Below are positions 14,585 through 22,629 of a stretch of DNA of 25,089 bases, in pieces. The notes beneath the pieces are model-generated. The model saw nothing but the letters and a program-made list of their open reading frames with translations, was not told where the DNA came from and did not search any database. The first letter of the stretch is position 1; each line of letters opens with the position of its first letter. Source of the DNA: a virus; the IMG/VR virus record IMGVR_UViG_3300036846_000368, positions 1-25,089 of that record; one strand, written 5' to 3'. Position numbers and translations under genes: made by a program.

Positions 14585-15241
14585 GTGAGTCTCAACGTCA
14601 CAGGTCCATGTCAGCTACACATACCCCACAAAGACTGGGCGGACGACCCGGCAGAGAAACAGAACTACGAAGCGATCGAACAATGGTCGTATCGGTTGCC
14701 GAACTGTTTCGAGGCAGCAGGACCGGACCCTGGCGGAGCAGTCACAGTCCACCGGGCCACCTACGGATGGTCTCACGGATACTACGGTCCACCAGTTGTC
14801 GCCGGCGCATACACGTTCTACAACTCGATCCCGAGCGGAGCCGGGAACCTTTACTGGGACTGGGGGAACACGGCACTAACCGCCGACGCCCTAAACGTCA
14901 ACGGATGCTTCGGGACTGACCCCAACGGCCGTATAGGCCACAACGGGTATGTTCCGATCATACCGATCAACAAATCCGGTCTGCTCTCCTGGCACGCCAT
15001 ACTCGACGGGTCGTCGATGATAAACGGGCAATGGTCAGTGAACTTCGTGGACTACAACGCCAAGTCGAATCTTCAGACGGAGACGAGTGTTGTAGCTCCT
15101 TCTGCGGGCGGTCCGATAGTGTCCGTCGGCGGCGGCTACTACGTTCCCGCAGGCACCCAACTAGTGTTCTACGTGAACCAGTTCACGGGCACGACCAGCG
15201 TGTTCTCGATACGAATGATGATGACTCTCTTGGAGTTCTAA
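14585..15241 (+). CDS. Structural protein with beta-sandwich features
   Basis: A 218-residue protein starting at GTG 14585, with GGATGACGGC upstream as a weak ribosome-binding site. The first 45 residues resemble a fibre or appendage N-terminus (MSLNVTGPCQLHIPHKDWAD, then YEAIEQWSYRLPNCFEAAGP). The rest is rich in Tyr, Gly, Asn and Ser, with a repeating strand pattern (GGGYYVPAGTQLVFYVNQFT near the end) like a jelly-roll C-terminal domain. It may be a tail-tip or appendage protein. The family is not recognised. It joins the connector gene in TAATG. Confidence 0.55.
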   Translation: MSLNVTGPCQLHIPHKDWADDPAEKQNYEAIEQWSYRLPNCFEAAGPDPGGAVTVHRATYGWSHGYYGPPVVAGAYTFYNSIPSGAGNLYWDWGNTALTADALNVNGCFGTDPNGRIGHNGYVPIIPINKSGLLSWHAILDGSSMINGQWSVNFVDYNAKSNLQTETSVVAPSAGGPIVSVGGGYYVPAGTQLVFYVNQFTGTTSVFSIRMMMTLLEF

Positions 15242-15945
15242 TGCCCGTCACTCTCTCCGAATACATCAGACGCTCACGGTCAGTCCTCGACGAACCCTCC
15301 GCACGATTCTGGACAGACGCTGAACTAACTGACTGGATCAACGACGGAGCAAGAGACCTGGCACGACGAGCCGAAGACCTGCTCACCTACGATCAGACCA
15401 TCAACGTTTCAGCGAACATCGCCAGCTACCCTCTACCCGTCGACGTCATCCGTATCCACCGGGCAGAGTTCGTCCCAGTCAACTCCACCCAGACGTACCC
15501 GATTCGTGCGTCATCGCAGGACGAAATGGATCAAATCTGGGGGACATACCAACAGAACCCTGCCTCGTACCCGTCGTGGTTCGTCACGAAAGGATACCCT
15601 GGCGGCAGCGGCTCATCGTCGTTCCAAATCCAGTTCTACCCGGTCCCGTCCCAACCAGGCACCATCAACCTTTACTACTACAAGATGCCGAAACGCCTAG
15701 CGTCAACGGACACGGCCCTCACCATCGACTTGCCTGAAGGATGGGACGACCTAATCATCACCTACGTCGAATGGCGAGGACTCCGCAAGACCCACGACGC
15801 TCGCTGGCAGGACGCGTACAAACTCTACACGGAACAGATCGACTATCTGCTCAACACGACACGCTTCTTCCACGACCAGCAGCAGGTAATCTCAACCGCT
15901 TCACGCATGATGGTCCCTCAGTGGCTCACGGAATGGCCTGAATAG
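15241..15945 (+). CDS. Head-to-tail connector/adaptor protein
   Basis: A 234-residue protein from ATG 15241, chosen because it forms TAATG with the previous stop; the ORF extends upstream but only inside that gene. LSEYIRRSRSVLDEP and FWTDAELTDWINDGARDLAR form the helical N-terminal part that is characteristic of phage head-tail adaptors, where such proteins form a ring below the portal. A beta-rich middle follows (ASYPLPVDVIRIHRAEFVPV), then GTINLYYYKMPKRLAS, and helices (WRGLRKTHDARWQDAYKLYT) at the end. Size and pattern match family members in short-tailed and long-tailed phages. The role, joining portal to tail, is well supported, although the phage type is not decided by it. Confidence 0.8.
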   Translation: MPVTLSEYIRRSRSVLDEPSARFWTDAELTDWINDGARDLARRAEDLLTYDQTINVSANIASYPLPVDVIRIHRAEFVPVNSTQTYPIRASSQDEMDQIWGTYQQNPASYPSWFVTKGYPGGSGSSSFQIQFYPVPSQPGTINLYYYKMPKRLASTDTALTIDLPEGWDDLIITYVEWRGLRKTHDARWQDAYKLYTEQIDYLLNTTRFFHDQQQVISTASRMMVPQWLTEWPE

Positions 15946-15953
15946 GCGGCGCA

Positions 15954-16871
15954 ATGGCATACATTGGATTAGCGGGGCAAGGCAACCCGGCGACAGGACA
16001 ACAAGGCCAGGTTCGTTCACAATCCGACCCTGGCTACACGAACGTCGGCGGGCAGCTTCAATCGCAGTTCTCGCAACAGCCCGACCCGAACGCTTGGTTC
16101 AGTCAATGGCAGCAGCAGGTCGGTAACCCGTCGCAAATGTTGGAGCAGGCCCAGTGGAACCAGTTGCAAGGCCAAATCGGTCTCACGGGAATGCAATCCG
16201 ATCTGGCGTCGCAAATCCAGAACCAGCAGGCAGGATGGCAGCTTCAAGGATTCGGTCTCGACCAACAATCGCAAGCCGTCCAACAAGGCGCATTGTCGCG
16301 TCAAATGTCGCTCCTGCCGCAACAGTACGGTCTCCAACAGCAAGGCTTCGATATCCAAGGCCAACAACTCGGGGTCCAAGGCCAACGACTCGACGAGCAG
16401 CAGAAAGAGTCGTGGCAGAATGCGGCACAATCGCAGCGGGGCCTAAAGTCGTCAGCGACAGCGGCAGGCACGTGGAATATGCCGGGCACATCGCAAGGGT
16501 ACGCTGATATCAAACAAGGGTTACAGAATGCGCTCACGAATATCGGGTTCGGTCGTCAAGACCTTTCGCTGAACCAGCAGCAACTCGGGTTGAACCGTCA
16601 AGGCGCAGCGCTCACATTCAAGGAGCAGCAGGCGGCCCAACAAGACTCGCAGAAGATGCTCGGAATACAGGCGCAACGCCTCGGTCTCAGCGAAGACGAA
16701 GTACGAGGACGGCTACAGAATGCGCTGAACCAGATCGGCATAGGCAGCCAGATATCCGTCGATCAGCTACTAGCCGAGCAATACAAAGTCCAGCAGGGCG
16801 GGTTGTCGCCGCTGTCTGGAGCCTTCGGTGATTTGCTCTCAATGGGCGGGGTAACCGTCCCGTCGCAATAG
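15954..16871 (+). CDS. Gln-rich protein, probable virion-interior/ejection protein
   Basis: A 305-residue protein with about one residue in five Gln. The whole length is low in hydrophobic residues and rich in Gln, Gly, Ser and Leu (QQYGLQQQGFDIQGQQLGVQ). It contains an internal repeat of about 11 residues with LQNAL and IG-x-G: GLQNALTNIGFGRQ (188-201) and RLQNALNQIGIGSQ (257-270). The C-terminus has EDEVRGRL helices. Membership of the ejection group follows from its place just before two other interior-type genes and its repeat-rich helical composition, as in short-tailed phages whose internal proteins form a channel through the envelope. No enzymatic motif is seen. Confidence 0.55.
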   Translation: MAYIGLAGQGNPATGQQGQVRSQSDPGYTNVGGQLQSQFSQQPDPNAWFSQWQQQVGNPSQMLEQAQWNQLQGQIGLTGMQSDLASQIQNQQAGWQLQGFGLDQQSQAVQQGALSRQMSLLPQQYGLQQQGFDIQGQQLGVQGQRLDEQQKESWQNAAQSQRGLKSSATAAGTWNMPGTSQGYADIKQGLQNALTNIGFGRQDLSLNQQQLGLNRQGAALTFKEQQAAQQDSQKMLGIQAQRLGLSEDEVRGRLQNALNQIGIGSQISVDQLLAEQYKVQQGGLSPLSGAFGDLLSMGGVTVPSQ

Positions 16872-16880
16872 GAGACAACG

Positions 16881-17597
16881 ATGGGTGCATTCGATTGGGC
16901 CACGACCTTACGTGAAGGTCTTCAATCCGGCGCTGGAAACGTAGCGAAAGGAGGCGCCCAGTTCGCACGACAGAACCCGGTTCCGTCTATTCTGTCGTTA
17001 GGGACCGCTCCGTTCTGGGCAGGCGCAGCTAGAGAAGCGGGAAGTCTCATGCCTAGCGGCGGCGGCGGCGGCGGCGGCGGATCATCTGACCCGTCACAAC
17101 CACAACAGCAGCAGCAGCCCGTTACTCCGCAAACACAATCCGGTCCAACACAATCCGGTCCAACCGGCAACATGACCTTCAACCCGTACGTAAACCCGCT
17201 CGCCATGTCGGCGTTCTTCACGCAATCAATGGCCCCGTATCTCAACTCGATCGCTGACCGTTACCAGCAACAGTCGGGTGCGGCCCAGAATCTTGCTCAA
17301 CAGAACCTTCAACATTTCCAGATGCCCGCTCAGTTCAAGTCGTTCTTCGGTCAGCAACTCCCGCAAATGCAACAGGATCAGGCGGGAGTTATGGCGGCTC
17401 TGCAACAGGCGGCACCCGCCCAAGGCCAATATCAGCAGATGATGGCAGGACTCGGGAACCTACAGAAACAAGCGCAACAAGCGTACGCGACGGAACTGTC
17501 CCGCAAGGCGTACGAGCAGACATACGGGGTGCAGCCGGGAACAGGACCAACCGGAGCCTCAACCGCTAACCCGGCAGCGACAGTAGCGGGCCTCTAA
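16881..17597 (+). CDS. Gln/Ala-rich protein, probable virion-interior protein
   Basis: A 238-residue protein with AGGAG (16870-16874) six bases upstream. Residues 1-55 are an N-terminal part with hydrophobic and Ala/Gly segments (QNPVPSILSLGTAPFWAGAA). A run of eight Gly follows (60-67), then Ser, Pro and Gln linkers (SQPQQQQQPVTP) with a doubled QSGPT unit encoded by two tandem 15-base copies. The C-terminal half is helical and Gln-rich (DRYQQQSGAAQNLAQQNLQH). It resembles the preceding protein in composition and, with it, would form part of the ejection apparatus; this is inference. Confidence 0.55.
   Translation: MGAFDWATTLREGLQSGAGNVAKGGAQFARQNPVPSILSLGTAPFWAGAAREAGSLMPSGGGGGGGGSSDPSQPQQQQQPVTPQTQSGPTQSGPTGNMTFNPYVNPLAMSAFFTQSMAPYLNSIADRYQQQSGAAQNLAQQNLQHFQMPAQFKSFFGQQLPQMQQDQAGVMAALQQAAPAQGQYQQMMAGLGNLQKQAQQAYATELSRKAYEQTYGVQPGTGPTGASTANPAATVAGL
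17058..17081 (+). repeat. GGC trinucleotide run in coding sequence
   Basis: Seven GGC units followed by GGA encode eight consecutive glycines (residues 60-67) of the Gln/Ala-rich protein. The run is in frame. It is a simple-sequence tract that could vary in length without breaking the gene. Confidence 0.8.
17133..17162 (+). repeat. Tandem 15-base repeat (2 units)
   Basis: Two identical units ACACAATCCGGTCCA lie at 17133-17147 and 17148-17162. They encode the doubled QSGPT segment of the virion-interior protein. In-frame duplications of this kind change linker length only. Confidence 0.8.
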
Positions 17598-17598
17598 C

Positions 17599-20500
17599 AT
17601 GGCGAAGAGCGACTACCAGTCAGCGGTTATCAAATGGCGGCAACGCGCATCCCAAATGCGGAGTGCCGGTGTCGCTGATAACGTCTGGAAGCCGCTTGCC
17701 ACCAAAGACCTTACGGCGATCATGCAGCAAGGCAAATCGCCGATGGCAGACGCCCAAGTCAACGACGCAATGAAAGCGGCAATCGGGGTCTCACCGATCA
17801 AAGACCCGCAGAACATGGTCGGCGGGATCATGGATATCGTCGGCAACATTCCGTCCGACGTCCAGAATCTCGTCACCGGGTTCGTTCCCGGTGTGGCGTC
17901 AATGGCATGGCACGCACCCGAACAGGCAGCAGACCTCTACAAGACATTCGCCGGCTCCAACGCTGACCGAGCGAAGATAGCCGCCAAATACGGGATCACA
18001 CCGAACGCTGACATTGGCGACTTTCTCCGTAACCTCCCGAAGACGCCGCTGCTTGGTCAACTTCTTCCCGGTGCGAACACGGCAGCAGCAGCCACAACCT
18101 CCCAGGGACGCAAATCTCTCGAAGCTCATCCGGTTTCGACGCTTATCGACGTGGCTGCCGCCGCTTCGGTAGCGGGGAAGCTCGGCGTGTTCGGCAAAGG
18201 AGCCGCCGCTGCCTCTGATGCTGCGACTGCTGCAGCGGAAGAAGCAACGAAATCAGCGGTCGAACTGGAAGGCCAGCAGGGAGTCAAACAAGCAGCGAAA
18301 GAAGCGGCCCACAAAGCCGCCGAAACGGCATGGCAGAACATTCCTCGGCCGTCAGCGAGAGAAGCGCTTCAACGCGGCCAAGCATTCAAGGCGGCCGGGC
18401 GAGGTATCCTCCAAACCGCTGAACACACTCCCGGTTTACGACACCCCGGCGGCGTCCCTCTACGCGAAGCCATCCGCAATGTTCTCATGGACCTGCAAAT
18501 CCACCCCGACATTGCGGAACGCCTCTCACGACCGTTTCAAGAGATACGCACCAAGAACGAAATGCTGATGCGTAACTTCCTCAAATCTGAAGTAGTCAAA
18601 CCGATAACGGACCTGAACAAAGAGGACCGTAACCTCTTCAACGTGAACTGGAACGGGACGGCTACGGACGCGGAGAAGGCAGCGTTCGACGCTCGACCTG
18701 ATCTGCAAGCGATCCAAGACACAACACGACGCTACATCGACTACATGGCCGAGAACGATCCGGCGCTAATGAAAGTCCAAGCGAAATGGGGGAAACCGCA
18801 ATACTATCGTAAAGACTCGCCGGTCGGACGCGCCTACAACGAAGTGCAAAGCCTCGATGCCGCATTGCAAGACAAGACACGAGCGGCAGCGCACGTGACA
18901 ATGAACTTGAATCAGTTGCGAATGACGGGAGCCGACCCCGAGAAGATTCGTAAAGCCGAAGTAGCCGAAACGAAACTTCTCGGTGACAAACAAGCGATCC
19001 AAGACGGCCTCGACAACGCCCAATCGCAGTTCGAGCATAATCTGGAGAAGTACGCTCCCGCTTCGTTTCAGGCTGCGCTTGTCGAAGGCGCGCCGTCAGT
19101 GGGTTGGCGAGGTATCCGAGAGCAGGCAGCGTCCACGGCCGAAACACAACGCAACCTCCCGAAAGGCACTCTGCAACGCCAACTCCCCGAAGTGTTCAAT
19201 CACATTATGGCGTCCACGGATATCAAAGAGATAGCACGCTACATTGGCGACAAGGAAGCGAATAGGCTACTCACCGACGCGAACATGACGTGGCAGACGC
19301 TCGCTCAGCATGGTCTCGACCCGATCTTTCTTCCTGTGGTTCCGGCGGCACGTGTCGAACACGTCGCCTATCCGACTGTCGTCCCGCTCGGCGGTGCGGT
19401 CACACCGGCCGTGTCACGCGCCTCGACGCTCAACCTGTCCCGAACAGTCTTCGATGTTGCTGTCGGCGTCACGGAATACCAGCGTCAAGTTCTCACAGCA
19501 GCAGGAACACGAGAGTTCGCTGAGAACTGGGTTCAGCCGTGGACTCGTAACCATCTCGAAGAGAAAGACCGTATCCAGAAGGCAATACTCAACGGCGGCG
19601 GGATGGCGAACCAGCAGCTACGCCAACAAGTCCAGTTGGAAATGGGACGCCATTATCTCAAATGGAACCCTGACTCTAACGGACTGCAAGGCTATATCCC
19701 GTCAGCGGAATATCTGATGCCGAAAGGCGTCGCACGAGCAATCGACAAACTCGGGTTCAAGGAAGAGTCGTCCACACCGATGAAAGTCCTCTACGACCGA
19801 GGCATGAAAGTGTGGAGATTCGCTGTATTGACGACCCCACGCCACATGAGCCACGTCCTCTTAGGCGGGGCGATGATGGGCATACTCCAAGACCCCGCTT
19901 TCGTCCCTCACTTCATCCGACGCTTCTCCGACGTACGCAAGGTCATCAACGGCGACCCGGCGATGTTGGAGAGAATGGGTCTTATTAGCAAGGGAGCGTC
20001 GAGCGCCGAGATAGAGACAGCAACAGCAGCGTTCGTATCCAAGTTCGGGCCTCGCATCAACATCGACGCCGACCCGCTGATAGCTGTAGGGTCAGGCCAA
20101 TCGCACGGACGTATCCTCAACACGGTCATTGACCCTGCGAAGAACCTCGTTCACGGTGCGAACTGGGTCGAAGAGCAAGCGACTCTCATGTATAAGATCA
20201 GCACGATGCTGACGAAAGAAGCGAAAGGAGTCCAACGGGAAGAGGCGATACGGTTAGCGAACAAATGGTTCGTGGACATGAACGCCATGACCCCGTTCGA
20301 GCGCAACTCGATCCGGATGGTCTTCCCGTTCTACGGCTTCACGCGCCACCTGTTCCGCTACCTGATGACATACCCGTCCGATCACCCGATAGCTGCCTCT
20401 ATTCTCACGAACTTCGCGAACCAGTTCCAGCAGGACCACAACAGCGGCCTCCCGCAGTCCATGAAGTTCCTGTTCTTTCTCGGACACCCTGACGTCAACG

Positions 20501-21162
20501 GCAACGTAACCGGCGTAGACTACCGTTCTATCGACCCGTTCCGGTCTTTCTACAATGTCTTCACGATCGCCGGCATCTCGTCGCAAATGAACCCTGCTTT
20601 CCAAGCGGTCGCGCAACAGATGGGCGTCAACGTCCTGTCCGGTACGTCGGAACTGTTCCCGACAACACATTTCGATCCGAATACGGGTCAGATGGTAGCG
20701 GACCAGCCGCCTGGCCTCCCGCTGCGACTGGCGGAAGCGGCAGTCCCAGAAGTTCAAGGCGTCGATGCGATATTCTCGCTATCGGACCAGTACCGTAACC
20801 TCAAACTCACCGACCCCCAAGCCTACAAACGACGCGTCTACACGTCCTTTGGTATCCCCTTCGCTCCCTCGACTGTCAACGTCCCACGCACCGTCGAAAC
20901 CACGCAGATGAAACGCTACACAGACGCGCAACAGTCGATAGCGGAAGCGATACGTACCGGGGACTTCTCGAAGGCGAAACGGTACAAGGTTGTCCCGACT
21001 CCGTCCACGCTGAAAGTCTTCCTCGGCAACAAACCGTACGCGACTACAGCGGAAGTGGAGCGGGTCTACAACGCGCTCATGGAGCAGATGGGTCTTGCGG
21101 GAACCGACGCCTCTCTCCACGGCCAGCTACGCAAACCTCCACGCACAAGGACGTCCCACTGA
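17599..21162 (+). CDS. Large virion-interior/ejection protein (1187 aa)
   Basis: The largest gene in the window. Residues 1-300 are Ala/Lys-rich helices, with Gly/Pro-rich amphipathic stretches (IMDIVGNIPSDVQNLVTGFV; VAAAASVAGKLGVFGKGAAA) and an extended Ala/Glu/Lys helix around 200-245. Residues 300-500 are charged and coiled-coil-like (EKIRKAEVAETKLLGDKQAI). A segment at about 886-925 (MTPFERNSIRMVFPFYGFTR) carries the PFY pattern I know from large structural proteins of several phages. I see no lytic transglycosylase, peptidase or polymerase motif. By order and size it is likely the main internal protein, ejected with DNA. The stop overlaps the next start (TGATG). Confidence 0.6.
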   Translation: MAKSDYQSAVIKWRQRASQMRSAGVADNVWKPLATKDLTAIMQQGKSPMADAQVNDAMKAAIGVSPIKDPQNMVGGIMDIVGNIPSDVQNLVTGFVPGVASMAWHAPEQAADLYKTFAGSNADRAKIAAKYGITPNADIGDFLRNLPKTPLLGQLLPGANTAAAATTSQGRKSLEAHPVSTLIDVAAAASVAGKLGVFGKGAAAASDAATAAAEEATKSAVELEGQQGVKQAAKEAAHKAAETAWQNIPRPSAREALQRGQAFKAAGRGILQTAEHTPGLRHPGGVPLREAIRNVLMDLQIHPDIAERLSRPFQEIRTKNEMLMRNFLKSEVVKPITDLNKEDRNLFNVNWNGTATDAEKAAFDARPDLQAIQDTTRRYIDYMAENDPALMKVQAKWGKPQYYRKDSPVGRAYNEVQSLDAALQDKTRAAAHVTMNLNQLRMTGADPEKIRKAEVAETKLLGDKQAIQDGLDNAQSQFEHNLEKYAPASFQAALVEGAPSVGWRGIREQAASTAETQRNLPKGTLQRQLPEVFNHIMASTDIKEIARYIGDKEANRLLTDANMTWQTLAQHGLDPIFLPVVPAARVEHVAYPTVVPLGGAVTPAVSRASTLNLSRTVFDVAVGVTEYQRQVLTAAGTREFAENWVQPWTRNHLEEKDRIQKAILNGGGMANQQLRQQVQLEMGRHYLKWNPDSNGLQGYIPSAEYLMPKGVARAIDKLGFKEESSTPMKVLYDRGMKVWRFAVLTTPRHMSHVLLGGAMMGILQDPAFVPHFIRRFSDVRKVINGDPAMLERMGLISKGASSAEIETATAAFVSKFGPRINIDADPLIAVGSGQSHGRILNTVIDPAKNLVHGANWVEEQATLMYKISTMLTKEAKGVQREEAIRLANKWFVDMNAMTPFERNSIRMVFPFYGFTRHLFRYLMTYPSDHPIAASILTNFANQFQQDHNSGLPQSMKFLFFLGHPDVNGNVTGVDYRSIDPFRSFYNVFTIAGISSQMNPAFQAVAQQMGVNVLSGTSELFPTTHFDPNTGQMVADQPPGLPLRLAEAAVPEVQGVDAIFSLSDQYRNLKLTDPQAYKRRVYTSFGIPFAPSTVNVPRTVETTQMKRYTDAQQSIAEAIRTGDFSKAKRYKVVPTPSTLKVFLGNKPYATTAEVERVYNALMEQMGLAGTDASLHGQLRKPPRTRTSH

Positions 21163-21380
21163 TGGTTACGAAGATGCGGCTCCGAATCTTAGAGGACGGA
21201 CGCCCGCAATACGTCATCGCTGCCGACGTTGGCGTGTCTCCTGCTCGTCTGTCCGAATACGCGTTAGGGAAACGTGCTATCCCTTCACGGCTGATCTACG
21301 AGTTTGTTCGTGTGTTCAAGTGCAATGTGGAGGACTTTCTGGGGTGGGAAGAAGACGAGATGATCGTGGGCGTGGAATGA
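21162..21380 (+). CDS. Small XRE-type helix-turn-helix protein
   Basis: A 72-residue DNA-binding protein of Cro/C1 type. The first helix (KMRLRILEDG) is followed by the helix-turn-helix (QYVIAADVGVSPARLSEYAL) with the typical GKRAIP turn, then a hydrophobic helix (SRLIYEFVRVFKCNVEDFLG) that would form the dimer or core face. No second domain is present, so it looks like a Cro-like repressor and not a two-domain C1. AAGGA at 21147-21151 lies 10 bases upstream, and the start shares its base with the ejection-gene stop. It is the last gene of the late unit, so it would accumulate late. Confidence 0.85.
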   Translation: MVTKMRLRILEDGRPQYVIAADVGVSPARLSEYALGKRAIPSRLIYEFVRVFKCNVEDFLGWEEDEMIVGVE

Positions 21381-21526
21381 ACCCCCCATTTCCCGTCACA
21401 GCCCACAGGATCACTTCTGCTGCCCTCCACCTGCTTCCGGCACCCTAACCCCTCGGACCCCGATCCAGAGCCTCTCCGGGCCACACAGAGGCTGAAACGG
21501 GCGAACCCACCAGCTTCTAATAACAT
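21381..21526. other. Convergent intergenic region
   Basis: A 146-base gene-free stretch where the two transcription units meet. It is C-rich on the plus strand, contains no ORF of interest, and holds the symmetric hairpin at 21469-21493. Nothing else recognisable is seen. Confidence 0.7.
21469..21493. terminator. Possible bidirectional terminator hairpin
   Basis: AGCCTCT (21469-21475) and AGAGGCT (21487-21493) form a perfect seven-base stem with an 11-base loop. It lies between the ends of the convergent units and reads the same on both strands. Neither side is followed by a T-run, so efficient intrinsic termination is doubtful. Confidence 0.3.
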
Positions 21527-22417
21527 CTAGGCGGGAATCTCGCCACCCCTCAAGGTTTCGTGGGTGAACAACGGACGTCTCACCCCAACCTCGCACGCCT
21601 GCGGATTCCGGTACACGATCTCTACGCGACGATCCGAACGGTCCTTCGACTTCGATTCTCCCGCCTGTACCACGGCCATAGTAGCGTTCGCTCCGTACAA
21701 ATCTGTCCACCAGTCGCCTTCTTTGATGAGGCGGAAATACGTCGGGTGGTCATATCCAGACAGAACAACATTCCCTTGGACTCGCAAGAGGACGTCCACT
21801 AGTTCGTTATGGTATTCGTCGCCGGGTTCAACAGCGTAGTATCGCTTGCCTCTTCGTGTGTCCAGAATATACGGGGGGTCGCAATAGAAGGTCGTATCAG
21901 GTGTGTCCCATTCTTGAAGGATATCGAGAGCGTCACGGCATTCGATCTGAACGTTACGGATACGATCATGGATGGCCCCTAGTTTCCCTTGACGGTGGAA
22001 CCAGCGGGCGGCCAGATTATCCGTACGTCCTCGTGACCAGTCACCTTTACTTGCGAGCCTCTTACCCGAAATACTCTGATTGAGAACCGTGTAGAACGCG
22101 ACCGCCCGACGAACCGGATCAGCGATACCTTCGAACGATAAACACGACTCGAAGGTTTCTCGACTATATGGCGTGAGGTCCAGAAGTCGTTGGAACTCAA
22201 CCGCCGAGTCAACCTCACGCAAAGTCTCAAAGAGGTTGACAAGCGCACCGTCAAGATCGTTATAGACTTCAACTTCGCTTCGCTCTCGGTTGAGCAATAC
22301 TGAACACCCGCCTCCGAAGGGTTCAACGTAAACACGAGTTTGCGGGACAAGCGGGAGAAGATCATTCAGTTGCTTACCCTTGCCTCCTGCCCAACGCACC
22401 AAAGAGAGAGTGTTCAT
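21527..22417 (-). CDS. DNA adenine methyltransferase, D12 class (Dam-like)
   Basis: A 296-residue enzyme that transfers a methyl group from S-adenosylmethionine to the N6 of adenine in DNA. The D12 motifs are complete: RWAGGKGKQL (8-17), the SAM-binding motif I VEPFGGGCSV (31-40), YNDLDGALVNLF (52-63), and the catalytic DPPY (180-183, in YCDPPYIL). Late motifs include NVVLSGYDHPTYF (216-228). Length is normal. The start ATG at 22417 lies inside a perfect dyad (22409-22428), which may regulate it. No restriction enzyme or second subunit is adjacent, so this is an orphan methyltransferase, probably for protecting phage DNA or timing of events. The recognition site cannot be read; GATC is only one possibility. 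Confidence 0.93.
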   Translation of the reverse strand: MNTLSLVRWAGGKGKQLNDLLPLVPQTRVYVEPFGGGCSVLLNRERSEVEVYNDLDGALVNLFETLREVDSAVEFQRLLDLTPYSRETFESCLSFEGIADPVRRAVAFYTVLNQSISGKRLASKGDWSRGRTDNLAARWFHRQGKLGAIHDRIRNVQIECRDALDILQEWDTPDTTFYCDPPYILDTRRGKRYYAVEPGDEYHNELVDVLLRVQGNVVLSGYDHPTYFRLIKEGDWWTDLYGANATMAVVQAGESKSKDRSDRRVEIVYRNPQACEVGVRRPLFTHETLRGGEIPA

Positions 22418-22428
22418 ACACGAACACT
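22409..22428. promoter_or_regulatory. Dyad at the methyltransferase start codon
   Basis: AGTGTTC (22409-22415) and GAACACT (22422-22428) are perfect seven-base arms around a six-base spacer. The ATG of the methyltransferase falls at the spacer and arm boundary. No Shine-Dalgarno was seen at normal spacing. It could be an operator, or an mRNA hairpin that controls the start. Confidence 0.5.
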
Positions 22429-22629
22429 AACTTACCTGACCAATACGCGCAAGAGGGAGGACAGGAGTCCCCTGCAAGGCCCTCCCGTCCTCCCCCGCGC
22501 CCTGGACCCAACGGCCACCGATGGCACGGACCGCCAAGCCGAGGCTATGTGGGAGTGAGCCGTATCCGCAATGTTATGGCAAACACAACCCGACGACCCA
22601 CTCCCACGACCTATGGTAGCAGCGACGAC
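22429..22629. other. Gene-free stretch with inverted repeats
   Basis: Between the glycosylase and methyltransferase genes. It has two inverted repeats: GGGAGGAC (22455-22462) with GTCCTCCC (22487-22494), flanked by GCGC on each side, and GTGGGAGTG (22549-22557) with CACTCCCAC (22599-22607). I find no convincing small gene. A promoter is expected here if the methyltransferase is transcribed on its own, but no clear -10 and -35 pair is seen. Confidence 0.5.

Noticed and set aside
17058-17081. Unstable microsatellite as a phase-variation switch
   Set aside because: The unit is three bases, so changes in number keep the frame; they alter only glycine count.
18662-19147. Minus-strand ORF of 161 residues within the ejection gene
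   Set aside because: It is Arg/Ser/Pro/Leu-rich, the composition expected from reverse reading of a G+C-rich gene, and has no ribosome site. It is not a gene.
21469-21493. Strong intrinsic terminator between the units
   Set aside because: The stem has seven pairs and no T-run on either side, so it is reported only as a low-confidence candidate.
22409-22428. SOS/LexA box
   Set aside because: The actinobacterial box has GAAC, four bases, then GTTC. Here the arms are in reverse order (GTTC, six bases, GAAC).
22340-22558. Plus-strand ORF of 72 residues
   Set aside because: It begins inside the methyltransferase gene on the other strand, has no ribosome site, and its product is Arg/Thr-rich with no family pattern.
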